DNA of 33,493 nt, from the NCBI GenBank assembly GCA_025935675.1, contig JAICUU010000012.1:1-33493 (forward strand), read 5' to 3'. Made by a program: the position numbers and the translations under genes. The notes under the pieces were generated by a model. The model was not told the origin of the DNA, did not search any database, and saw nothing but the letters and a program-made list of their open reading frames with translations. Below, in pieces: positions 18,084-31,975 of this stretch (within the stretch, counting starts at the first letter, position 1; each line of letters opens with the position of its first letter). Source of the DNA: Burkholderiales bacterium. Its GTDB lineage: Bacteria; Pseudomonadota; Gammaproteobacteria; Burkholderiales; Casimicrobiaceae.

Positions 18084-19184
18084 CTGGATACCGCCGGCCA
18101 CTTTTCGCGAAGCTACGCCGAGGCGCGCGGCCGCTTCCTCGGCGCGGCCCGCGCGCGGCGCTGTCGCATGGCCGCGTACGTGCAACGCGCCGCGCGCGCA
18201 GGCGACGGCGACGAGCTCGCCACCGACGTCGCGTCTTTCGGCGACCGCGCTGCGCCCGGCGTGCTGGTCGTGTCCTGCGGCACGCATGGCGTCGAAGGCT
18301 ACGCGGGCTCGGGCGCGCTCGCCGCCTGGCTCGGTGACGACGCGCTGCCGCGCGCCCTCGACGGCGGCGCCGTGCGCGTGGTGCTGGTGCACGCGGTCAA
18401 CCCCTGGGGCTTCGCGCACGACGCGCGCACCGACCAGGACAACATCGACGTCAACCGCAACTTCCGCGATTTCACGGTGCCGCAGCCGCCCAACGACGGC
18501 TATCGCGCGCTGCACCCGCTGCTGGTGCCTTCGATGTGGCCGCCGCGGCTCGTCAATGAATTGCGCCTCGCGCTGCGCGTCGTGTTGCGCGGCCGCCGCG
18601 CGACGCAGGCGGCGATCGCGCGTGGACAGTCCGAGTTCGCCGACGGCCTCTTCTACGCCGGGCGCGCGCCGTCGTGGAGCCGCCGCACGCTCGAGGCCGT
18701 GTTCGCCGAGCACGTAGCGCCCTGCCGCGTCGCCGCCTGGATCGACCTGCACACCGGGCTCGGCCGGCGCGGCGTGGCGGAGCTCATCGCCAACACGCCC
18801 GATACGCCGGCAGCGCTGGCCGAGGCGCGCGCGTTCTTCGGCCACGACGTCACGTCGATGTACGGCGGGCACTCGGCGTCGACCGAGGTCGTCGGCGCCA
18901 ATTTCGCCGCGCTCCGCGGCGCCGGCGCCGAGGCGGCGACTGCCGTGACGGTCGAGCTCGGCACGCGCTCGCCGCTCGCGGTGCTCGCCGCGCTGCGCGG
19001 GCGGCAATGGCTCGCCAATCATCCCGATGCGCCGCGCGCGCGCGCCACGGCGATTTGCGAGGCGACGCGCCAGGCGTTCTACGTCGAGCACGACGACTGG
19101 AAGAACGCCGCCTGCCTGGCGATGCGCAAGGCCGCGACGCGCGCCCTCGACGCGATCGGGCATGCCGTGCAGGTGCGGCGGTGA
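18084..19184 (+). CDS. DUF2817 family protein (M14-like/zinc carboxypeptidase-like); probable CTG start
   Basis: In-frame LDTAGHFSRSYAEARGRFLGAA precedes the first ATG (18168); VVSCGTHGVEGYAGSGAL, NPWGFAHDARTDQDNIDVNRNF, AWIDLHTGLGRRGVAELI, TVELGT. AAGGA at 18072-18076 lies 7 nt before the CTG. Confidence 0.8.
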   Translation: MDTAGHFSRSYAEARGRFLGAARARRCRMAAYVQRAARAGDGDELATDVASFGDRAAPGVLVVSCGTHGVEGYAGSGALAAWLGDDALPRALDGGAVRVVLVHAVNPWGFAHDARTDQDNIDVNRNFRDFTVPQPPNDGYRALHPLLVPSMWPPRLVNELRLALRVVLRGRRATQAAIARGQSEFADGLFYAGRAPSWSRRTLEAVFAEHVAPCRVAAWIDLHTGLGRRGVAELIANTPDTPAALAEARAFFGHDVTSMYGGHSASTEVVGANFAALRGAGAEAATAVTVELGTRSPLAVLAALRGRQWLANHPDAPRARATAICEATRQAFYVEHDDWKNAACLAMRKAATRALDAIGHAVQVRR

Positions 19185-20128
19185 TGCGCGGCGGCGCGCT
19201 GGCGGGCTCGCCGTCGACGAACGCGCTGGTTGCGCTCTGGCGCAGCGAGGCGGTGCGCGCGCTGCGCCGCTCGAAGGTGGCGGCGGTCGCGGCGATCGTG
19301 CTCGTGCTCGCCGTGGGCGCCGCGGCGTTCGCGTCCTGGGTCGCGCCATACGATCCGTACGACCTGCGCAGCCTCGACCTCGCCAACGCGCTCGTGCCGC
19401 CGGCGTGGCTCGACGGCGGCCGCACGACGTACTGGCTCGGCACCGACGACCAGGGCCGCGACCTGTGGTCGGCGATCCTCTACGGCGCGCGGATCTCGCT
19501 CGCCGTCGGCATCGCCTCCGTCGCGCTCGCGGTCGCGATCGGCGTGGCGCTCGGCCTCGTCGCCGGCTACGCGGGCGGCCGCGTCGATGCGCTGATCATG
19601 CGCGTCGCCGACGTGCAGTTGTCGTTCCCCGCGATCCTGATCGCGCTCCTGATCGACGGCGTCGCGCGCGCCGCGCTGCCGCAGGCGGCGCAGTCGCACG
19701 CCGCGCTCGCCGTGCTGGTCGTGTCGATCGCGGCGGCCAACTGGGTGCAGTACGCCCGCAGCGTGCGCAGCAGCACGCTCGTCGAGAAGCGGCGGGAATA
19801 CGTGCAGGCGGCACGTGTTATCGGTATCAGGCCCATGACGATCATGCGGCGGCACCTGTTGCCGAACGTGCTGGGGCCGGTGGTCGTGCTGGCGACGATC
19901 AACGTCGCCACCGCGATCATCACCGAGGCCACGCTGTCGTTCCTGGGCGTCGGCGTGCCCGTCACGGAGCCGTCGCTCGGCTCGCTGATCCGCATCGGCA
20001 ACGACTTTTTGTTTTCCGGCGAATGGTGGATTACGATCTTTCCCGGGACGGCGCTGGTGGTCCTGGTCCTGGCGATCAACCTCGTCGGGGATGCGCTGCG
20101 CGACGCGCTCGACCCGCGTGCCCGCTGA
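19184..20128 (+). CDS. Peptide ABC transporter permease (DppC-like), second cluster
   Basis: ATG overlaps the preceding stop (TGATG); YWLGTDDQGRDLWSAILYGARISLAVG, REYVQAARVIGIRPMTIMRRHLLPNVLGP. Confidence 0.92.
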   Translation: MRGGALAGSPSTNALVALWRSEAVRALRRSKVAAVAAIVLVLAVGAAAFASWVAPYDPYDLRSLDLANALVPPAWLDGGRTTYWLGTDDQGRDLWSAILYGARISLAVGIASVALAVAIGVALGLVAGYAGGRVDALIMRVADVQLSFPAILIALLIDGVARAALPQAAQSHAALAVLVVSIAAANWVQYARSVRSSTLVEKRREYVQAARVIGIRPMTIMRRHLLPNVLGPVVVLATINVATAIITEATLSFLGVGVPVTEPSLGSLIRIGNDFLFSGEWWITIFPGTALVVLVLAINLVGDALRDALDPRAR

Positions 20129-20191
20129 CGGGGCGGGAGGCGGCGGGCGGCACGGCGCGCAGCGTCCGTTCACAACCAACCGAGGAACAAC

Positions 20192-20581
20192 ATGAGACTT
20201 GTGCGCGCAATGCTGGTGTTACCGGCGGTCGCGGCGACCGCGGCCTGCCAGACGTGGGGACCGACGTGGAGCGAGGTGAGCGGGGACCGCTACAACCGCG
20301 CCATCGCGCTGCGCCAGCCGGCGATCATCGAGAACATCGACGGCAAGAGCGCATACCCGACCCGGCCGATCAAGATCGACCCCGGCACGCACGTGATCGA
20401 GATCTCGGCGGTGGCGCCGCGCCCGCGTCCGGGCGGCTCGCCGTTGAAGACGATCACCGTCGACGTCAAGCCCTGCAAGCTCTACTACATCAATGCCCAG
20501 TACCAGAGCTCGGTCGATTACGACTACCAGCCGGTGATCGACTACGTCCAGGACGTCCCCGGCTGCAAGGCCGTCGGCTGA
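20192..20581 (+). CDS. Small putative lipoprotein of unknown function
   Basis: MRLVRAMLVLPAVAATAAC-QTWGPTWSEVSGDRYNRAI..., signal peptide with plausible lipobox; Shine-Dalgarno GAGGAA upstream; lies between permease and ATPase genes of the second cluster. Confidence 0.75.
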   Translation: MRLVRAMLVLPAVAATAACQTWGPTWSEVSGDRYNRAIALRQPAIIENIDGKSAYPTRPIKIDPGTHVIEISAVAPRPRPGGSPLKTITVDVKPCKLYYINAQYQSSVDYDYQPVIDYVQDVPGCKAVG

Positions 20582-20594
20582 GCCCGGCAGCGAC

Positions 20595-22723
<2,129 letters not shown>

Positions 22724-22776
22724 GAGGGGTATCCCGCTGCACCGTCCCGTGCGGCATCCGGCGGGTCGCGTTCCGC

Positions 22777-22782
22777 TATAAT
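22777..22782 (+). promoter_or_regulatory. Candidate -10 element upstream of smc
   Basis: Consensus TATAAT about 70 nt upstream of the smc GTG in a very GC-rich context; no convincing -35. Confidence 0.4.
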
Positions 22783-22850
22783 TTCGACCTTCACCCGGCG
22801 CCGGCGACCTTTCGGCGGCGCAGGCTTCCGCTCACTTTCGGTCGTCCCCC

Positions 22851-25800
22851 GTGCGCCTCACCCAGATCAAGCTCGCCGGCTTCAAGTCGTTCGTCGATCC
22901 CACGGCGATCGCGACGCCGGGACAGCTCGTCGGCATCGTCGGCCCCAATGGCTGCGGCAAGTCCAACGTCATCGACGCGGTGCGCTGGGTGCTCGGCGAA
23001 TCCAAGGCGTCGGCGCTGCGCGGCGAATCGATGCAGGACGTCATCTTCAACGGCGCCGGCGAGCGCAAGGCGGTGAGCCGCGCGTCGGTCGAGCTCATCT
23101 TCGACAACAGCGCCGGCCGCATCGGCGGCCAGTGGGGCCAGTTCGCCGAGATCTCGATCCGCCGCGTGCTGACGCGCGACGGCGACAGCGCCTACTACAT
23201 CAACAACATCCCGGTGCGGCGCCGCGACATCCACGACCTCTTCCTCGGCACCGGCCTCGGGCCGCGCGCCTACGCGATCATCGAGCAGGGGATGATCTCG
23301 CGCGTCATCGAGGCGAAGCCCGAGGAGCTCCGCGTGTTCCTCGAGGAGGCCGCGGGGGTGTCGAAGTACAAGGAGCGCCGCCGCGAGACCGAAGGGCGCA
23401 TCGCCGACACCAAGGAGAATCTCGCCCGCGTCGAGGACATTCGCCAGGAGCTCGGCAACCAGCTCGCGCGACTTGCCCAGCAGGCCAAGGTCGCCGGTGA
23501 GTACCGTGAGCACGAGGCGAAGCTCAAGCACACGCAGCACATGCTGTGGTTCCAGAAGCAGCAGGAGGCGATGCGCGCGCGCGAGCGCCATGCCGCCGAC
23601 GTCGCCACGCACGTCACCGCGCTCGAGGCGGTGCAGGCGCGGCTTCGCGAGGCGGAAGCCGCGGTCGAACGGCTGCGCCACGCGCACTACACTGCCAACG
23701 ACGCGCTGCACGAGCGCCAAGGCACGTTCTACGCGGCCAACGCCGAGGTCACGCGGCTCGAGCAGCAGCTCGGCTTCGCGCGTGACAGCGAGACGCGGAT
23801 CGCCGCGCAACTGACCGAGCTCGACGCGGAGATCGCGGCCCTCGGCGCGCAGCAGGGCGAGCTTTCCGCGGAGCGCGAGCGCCTCGCGCGCGAAGCCGAC
23901 GCGGCCGATGCCGCACATGCCGAAACGCTCGACGCGCAGCGCGCGGCGGAAGCGGCGCTGCCCGCGCTCGACGCCGCGCTCGCCGCGGCGCAGGCCGAGG
24001 TCGATGAAGCCGCGCGCGCGATCGCCGAAGGCGAGCGCGACATTCGCGTCGGCGAGACGCGCCGCGAGCACCATGTTCGCAACGCCGCGCAACTGTCCGA
24101 GCGCCATGCGCGCCTCGTCGCCGATGTCGCCGCGCTGGCGCCGGCGCCCGGCGATTCGGTGCGCGAGATCGAGGACCAGCTCGCCGCGGAGCGCGACGAG
24201 CTCGCGGGTCGCGAGGCGCGCGTCGCCGAGCTCGCCGCCGCGCTCGGCACGACGCAGGGCGCGCATCGCGAGGCGAGCGACGCGTGGCACGAGGCGAGCC
24301 GAGCGCTTGCCGACCTGGAAGCGCATCGCCAGGCGCTGGCTACGCTGCAGGCGAAGATCGGGCAGGGCGGCGACGTCGAGCGCTTCCGTGGCGAGAAGGG
24401 GCTTGCCGTCGCGCGCCAGCTCTGGCAGGCGATCGACGTCGATCCGATTTGGGAGAACGCCGTCGAGGCGGTGCTGCGCGAGCGCCTCGAGGGCCTCGAG
24501 GTCGACGACCTCGGCGACGTCGCGCGCTGGCTCGCCGATGCCGATGCGGCGACGCCGCGCCTCGCGCTGTTCACCCCGGGCGCGGGCGACGTGCCGGCGC
24601 ACGTGCCCGACGACGCGCTGTTCGCGCGCCTCGCGATCAAGGATTCGCGCGTGTCCCGCTTCGTCGCCGACGGTGTCGCGCATGTGCGCTGCCGCGCGAG
24701 CCTCGCCGAGGCGCTCGCGGCGCGCGATACGCTGGCAATCGGCGAGGCGTTCGCCACGCCGCAGGGACATCTTGTCTACGCCACGGGCATCGCGCTCTTC
24801 GCGCCCGACAGCGAGATCCACGGCGTCATCGCCCGCCAGCGCGAGATCGAGCGCCTCGACGCCGCGCTGCCCGCCGCGCAGTCGGCGGCCGGCACCGCGC
24901 GCGTGGCGCGCGACGCCGCCGAGCGCGCGCTCGATGCCGGCCAGCGCCAATACCACGACGAAGGCCTCGCCGCCGCGTCGCAGCAGCGGCGCGTGCACGA
25001 CCTCGACCTCGAGCTCGTCGAGCGCCGCAAGGAAGCCGAGGCGCGCGAGACGCGCGCCCGCGAGCTCGCGGCCGAGCGCGATGCGGCAGCCGCGGCGCTC
25101 GCCGCGGAGAACGCGTCGCGCGACGCCGTGCTCCGCGAGATCGCCGACTTGACGTCGCGCCAGCATGAGCACCACGCGCGACGCGACGAGCGCACGGCGC
25201 TGCGCGATGCGCGGCAGGCCGACGCCGCCGCCGGCCGCGGCCGCGCGCGAGACGCCGAGCGCGCCGTGCAGGAAGCGGATTTCGCGGCACGCAGCGCACG
25301 CGAGCGCATCGCCGAGGCCGCGCGCCGCGGCGAAGCCGTCGCGCAGCAGCTCGCGCGCCAGCGCGAGCTGCACGGCCGCCTCGCCGGGGAGCGCGCGTCG
25401 ATCGACTGGACGCCCGTCGAGGAGGCGCTGCAGCGCCAACTGGCCTCGCGTGGCGAGGCCGAAGCGGCCCTCGCGACGGCGCGCGACACGCTCGAATCGC
25501 AGGGCGCGATGCTGCGCGAGGCCGAAGAAAGCAAGATGGCCGCCGAGCACGACCTCGAGCCCGCGCGCGAGCGCATCCAGGAAATGCAGCTGAAGGAGCA
25601 GGCGGCGCTGCTCGCCGAGCAGCAGTTCACCGAGCAGCTCACAGAAGCGGGGGCCGACCTCGAGCCGCTGCCGGCGGCGCTCAAGGCCTGGGGCCGCAAC
25701 TCGCTGACCGCCGAGATCGCGCGGATCAACGCGGCGATCGCCGAGCTCGGGCCGGTCAACATGGCCGCGCTCGACGAGCTCGCGCAATCCGAGGAGCGCA

Positions 25801-26384
25801 AGGGCTATCTCGACCGCCAGTACGACGACCTGACCGAGGCGCTCGCCACGCTGCAGACGGCGATCCAGGAGATCGATCGCGAGTCGCGCGAGCTTTTGCA
25901 GCAGACGTTCGACGCGGTCAACGCGAACTTCGGGGTGCTGTTCCCGACGCTCTTCGGCGGCGGCGAGGCGAAGCTCGTGCTGACCGGCGAGGAGATGCTC
26001 GACTCGGGCGTGCAGATCTACGCGCACCCGCCCGGCAAGCGCAACGCGTCGATCCACCTCTTGTCCGGCGGCGAGAAGGCGCTCACCGCGATCGCGCTGG
26101 TGTTCGCGCTGTTCCGCCTCAACCCGGCGCCGTTCTGCCTGTTGGACGAGGTGGACGCGCCGCTTGACGACCCCAACACCGAGCGCTTCTGCCGGATGGT
26201 CGGCGAGATGTCGGACAGCACGCAGTTCGTGTTCATCTCGCACAACAAGATCACGATGGAGATGGCCACTCAGCTCGTTGGCATCACGATGGCCGAGGCG
26301 GGCGTATCGCGCGTCGTCGCGGTCGACATCGCCGAGGCGATCACGCTCGCCGCCACGGCGACCGCTGCCGCGAACGCCGCGTAA
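22851..26384 (+). CDS. smc: Chromosome segregation protein SMC
   Basis: MRLTQIKLAGFKSFVDPT...GIVGPNGCGKSNVIDAVRWVLGE; long coiled coil with hinge; C-terminal LLSGGEKALTAIALVFALFRLNPAPFCLLDEVDAPLDDPN. Confidence 0.96.
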   Translation: MRLTQIKLAGFKSFVDPTAIATPGQLVGIVGPNGCGKSNVIDAVRWVLGESKASALRGESMQDVIFNGAGERKAVSRASVELIFDNSAGRIGGQWGQFAEISIRRVLTRDGDSAYYINNIPVRRRDIHDLFLGTGLGPRAYAIIEQGMISRVIEAKPEELRVFLEEAAGVSKYKERRRETEGRIADTKENLARVEDIRQELGNQLARLAQQAKVAGEYREHEAKLKHTQHMLWFQKQQEAMRARERHAADVATHVTALEAVQARLREAEAAVERLRHAHYTANDALHERQGTFYAANAEVTRLEQQLGFARDSETRIAAQLTELDAEIAALGAQQGELSAERERLAREADAADAAHAETLDAQRAAEAALPALDAALAAAQAEVDEAARAIAEGERDIRVGETRREHHVRNAAQLSERHARLVADVAALAPAPGDSVREIEDQLAAERDELAGREARVAELAAALGTTQGAHREASDAWHEASRALADLEAHRQALATLQAKIGQGGDVERFRGEKGLAVARQLWQAIDVDPIWENAVEAVLRERLEGLEVDDLGDVARWLADADAATPRLALFTPGAGDVPAHVPDDALFARLAIKDSRVSRFVADGVAHVRCRASLAEALAARDTLAIGEAFATPQGHLVYATGIALFAPDSEIHGVIARQREIERLDAALPAAQSAAGTARVARDAAERALDAGQRQYHDEGLAAASQQRRVHDLDLELVERRKEAEARETRARELAAERDAAAAALAAENASRDAVLREIADLTSRQHEHHARRDERTALRDARQADAAAGRGRARDAERAVQEADFAARSARERIAEAARRGEAVAQQLARQRELHGRLAGERASIDWTPVEEALQRQLASRGEAEAALATARDTLESQGAMLREAEESKMAAEHDLEPARERIQEMQLKEQAALLAEQQFTEQLTEAGADLEPLPAALKAWGRNSLTAEIARINAAIAELGPVNMAALDELAQSEERKGYLDRQYDDLTEALATLQTAIQEIDRESRELLQQTFDAVNANFGVLFPTLFGGGEAKLVLTGEEMLDSGVQIYAHPPGKRNASIHLLSGGEKALTAIALVFALFRLNPAPFCLLDEVDAPLDDPNTERFCRMVGEMSDSTQFVFISHNKITMEMATQLVGITMAEAGVSRVVAVDIAEAITLAATATAAANAA

Positions 26385-26455
26385 CCGCCGTTTATCGAGA
26401 CTCGGCGTGCTATAGTCGGAACGATCGACACGCGCGCCATCTCGCCTCACGCGGC

Positions 26456-29811
<3,356 letters not shown>

Positions 29812-29852
29812 TGTCCACGCTGCTCGAATCCGCCCCGCGCCGTCCCCACGTT

Positions 29853-29895
29853 GTGTCGTGCCACGACACGATTTTCCTCGTCAATCCACGACACG
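29853..29895. promoter_or_regulatory. Three-copy CACGACAC element (inverted pair plus one direct copy) upstream of galU
   Basis: GTGTCGTG (29853-29860), CACGACAC (29862-29869), CCACGACACG again at 29886-29895. Confidence 0.45.
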
Positions 29896-29905
29896 GGCCG
29901 TCACG

Positions 29906-30781
29906 ATGAACCCAATCACCAAGGCCGTCTTCCCCGTCGCCGGGCTCGGCAGCCGCTTCCTGCCGGCGACCAAGGCGAGCCCCAAGGAAATGCTGCCAGT
30001 CGTCGACAAGCCGCTGATCCAGTACGCGGTCGAGGAGGCGGCGGCGGCGGGCATCACCGAGATGATCTTCATCACGGGCCGCAACAAGCGCGCGATCGAG
30101 GACCATTTCGACAAGGCCTACGAGCTCGAGACCGAGCTCGCGCTGCGCAACAAGAGTGCGCTGCTCGAGACCGTGCAATCGGCGGTGCCGGCCGGCATCA
30201 ACTGCATCTACATCCGCCAGACCGAGGCGCTCGGCCTCGGCCACGCGGTGCTGTGCGCGGCGCCGGTGATCGGCGACGAGCCGTTCGCGGTGCTGCTCGC
30301 CGACGACCTGATCGACGCGCCGGTGCCGGCGATGAAGCAGATGGTCGATGTCGCCACGCGCGAGAACGCGACGACGATCGGCGTCATGGAGGTGCCGGCG
30401 GCCGACACCGCGAGCTATGGCATCGTCGAGGCCGATCCCGACCCGGCCGATCCGCGCCTGTCGCGGATCACGCGCCTCGTCGAGAAGCCTGCGCCCGGCG
30501 CGACCACGTCGACGCGCGCGGTGATCGGCCGCTACGTGCTGTCGCCGCGCATTTTCCATCACCTGCGCACGATGCCGGCCGGCGCCGGCGGCGAGATCCA
30601 GCTCACCGACGGCCTCTCGCACCTCCTCGCCGAGGAGCGCGTGGTCGCCTACGCGTTCGACGGCCGCCGCTACGACTGCGGCAGCAAGCTCGGCTACCTC
30701 GAGGCCACCGTCGAGCTCGCCGAGAAGCATCCCGAGGTGGGCGCCGCCTTCCGGCACTTCCTCAAACGCCACTGCGGATGA
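29906..30781 (+). CDS. galU: UTP--glucose-1-phosphate uridylyltransferase GalU
   Basis: [57 protein letters not shown]. Confidence 0.94.
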   Translation: MNPITKAVFPVAGLGSRFLPATKASPKEMLPVVDKPLIQYAVEEAAAAGITEMIFITGRNKRAIEDHFDKAYELETELALRNKSALLETVQSAVPAGINCIYIRQTEALGLGHAVLCAAPVIGDEPFAVLLADDLIDAPVPAMKQMVDVATRENATTIGVMEVPAADTASYGIVEADPDPADPRLSRITRLVEKPAPGATTSTRAVIGRYVLSPRIFHHLRTMPAGAGGEIQLTDGLSHLLAEERVVAYAFDGRRYDCGSKLGYLEATVELAEKHPEVGAAFRHFLKRHCG

Positions 30782-31680
30782 CGCTCAACGAGCTGCGCTA
30801 CGTCGTCGCGGTCGCGCACGAGCGGAGCTTCGGGCGCGCGGCGGCGAAATGCTTCGTCAGCCAGCCGGCGCTGTCGGTGGCGGTGCAGAAGCTCGAGGAC
30901 GAGCTCGGCGCGCCCTTGTTCGAGCGCGGCAAGTCGGAGGTCGGCATCACGCCGGTGGGCGAGCGCGTTGTCGAGCAGGCGCAGCGGGTGCTGGAGGAGG
31001 TGGCGCGGCTGCGCGACATCGCGAAGGCGGCGCAGGATCCGCTCGCGGGCGTGTTGAAGCTCGGTGTGATTTACACGGTGGCGCCGTACCTCTTGCCCGA
31101 TCTCGTGCCGGCGCTGCGCAAGCGCGCGCCGGCGATGCCGCTCGAGATCGAGGAGAACATGACCGAGAACCTCGAGACCGCGCTCAAGGCCGGTCGCATC
31201 GACGTGGCGATCATCGCGCTGCCGTTCCGCTCGGCCGGGATCGTCACCGAGTTCTGCTACGAGGAGCCGTTCGAGGTCGTCGTGCCGCAGGACCATCCGT
31301 GGGCCGCCCGCAAGTCGGTCGGCGCGGACGAGCTCGCCGCCGAGCACACGATCCTGATGAACGTCGGTCACTGCTTCCGGGACCAGGTGCTGGGCTCCTG
31401 TCCCGAGCTCAACCAGGCCAGCGCGCAGGTCGCGCGCACCAACTCGCTCGAGACCGTGCGCAACATGGTGGCCTCGGGCCTCGGCATTTCCGTGCTGCCG
31501 CGCGATGCGCTGGTGCCCAAGTACCGCAACAAGCTGGTCGTCGCCGTGCCGTTCACTCGGCCGGTGCCGACGCGTCGCATCGCGCTGGCGTATCGCAAGT
31601 CGTATCCGCGGCCGGCTGCCATCGACGCCCTGCGCGCGGCCATCGCCGCATGTCGTGCGCCCGCGCCGGCCGCAGGATAA
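30778..31680 (+). CDS. oxyR: LysR-family hydrogen peroxide regulator OxyR-like
   Basis: [44 protein letters not shown] (LysR HTH); [12 protein letters not shown] retains the redox Cys-X8-Cys pair of OxyR. ATGA overlap with galU. Confidence 0.88.
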   Translation: MTLNELRYVVAVAHERSFGRAAAKCFVSQPALSVAVQKLEDELGAPLFERGKSEVGITPVGERVVEQAQRVLEEVARLRDIAKAAQDPLAGVLKLGVIYTVAPYLLPDLVPALRKRAPAMPLEIEENMTENLETALKAGRIDVAIIALPFRSAGIVTEFCYEEPFEVVVPQDHPWAARKSVGADELAAEHTILMNVGHCFRDQVLGSCPELNQASAQVARTNSLETVRNMVASGLGISVLPRDALVPKYRNKLVVAVPFTRPVPTRRIALAYRKSYPRPAAIDALRAAIAACRAPAPAAG

Positions 31681-31712
31681 AAAAAAGGGATTGAGCTTGC
31701 GCGCAATCCCTT
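31679..31712 (-). terminator. Intrinsic terminator of tRNA-Val transcript
   Basis: Minus strand AAGGGATTG-(10 nt)-CAATCCCTT followed directly by TTTTTT; the T-run overlaps the oxyR stop codon. Confidence 0.85.
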
Positions 31713-31721
31713 GGTTCGATG

Positions 31722-31796
31722 TGGTGGGCGATACTGGGTTTGAACCAGTGACCCCTGCCGTGTGAAGGCAGTGCTCTACCGCTGAGCTAACCGCCC
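31722..31796 (-). tRNA. tRNA-Val (anticodon CAC), CCA encoded
   Basis: Minus strand GGGCGGTTAGCTCAGCGGTAGAGCACTGCCTTCACACGGCAGGGGTCACTGGTTCAAACCCAGTATCGCCCACCA; anticodon loop TTCACAC. Confidence 0.95.
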
Positions 31797-31819
31797 CGCG
31801 AACCCAGACAGGAGCCTCG

Positions 31820-31848
31820 ATTTAACCATACGGACGGGTGTCCGGCAA
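31820..31848 (-). promoter_or_regulatory. Candidate sigma70-type promoter for tRNA-Val
   Basis: Minus strand TTGCCG-N17-TTAAAT, about 23 nt upstream of the tRNA 5' end. Confidence 0.45.
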
Positions 31849-31881
31849 CGAGAATCCCGGCTGAAGAAGTGGTCCTGAGGG

Positions 31882-31921
31882 TGCACCAAAATAGAAAGCA
31901 ACATTGCACCATTACGGTGCA
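31882..31921 (+). promoter_or_regulatory. Candidate tandem NtrC-type binding sites
   Basis: TGCACCATTACGGTGCA (31905-31921) matches TGCACYANNNTGGTGCA at all but one conserved base; TGCACCAAAATAGAAAG (31882-31898) carries a perfect left half-site. Confidence 0.6.
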
Positions 31922-31975
31922 TCAACAGGAGAACGTGCCGGGATGGATTGCGCTAACCTGTTGATTTAGCATCCA

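Noticed and set aside
16809-19349. 846-aa minus-strand ORF across M20/DUF2817 genes
   Set aside because: Antisense shadow ORF; plus-strand genes carry clear catalytic motifs.
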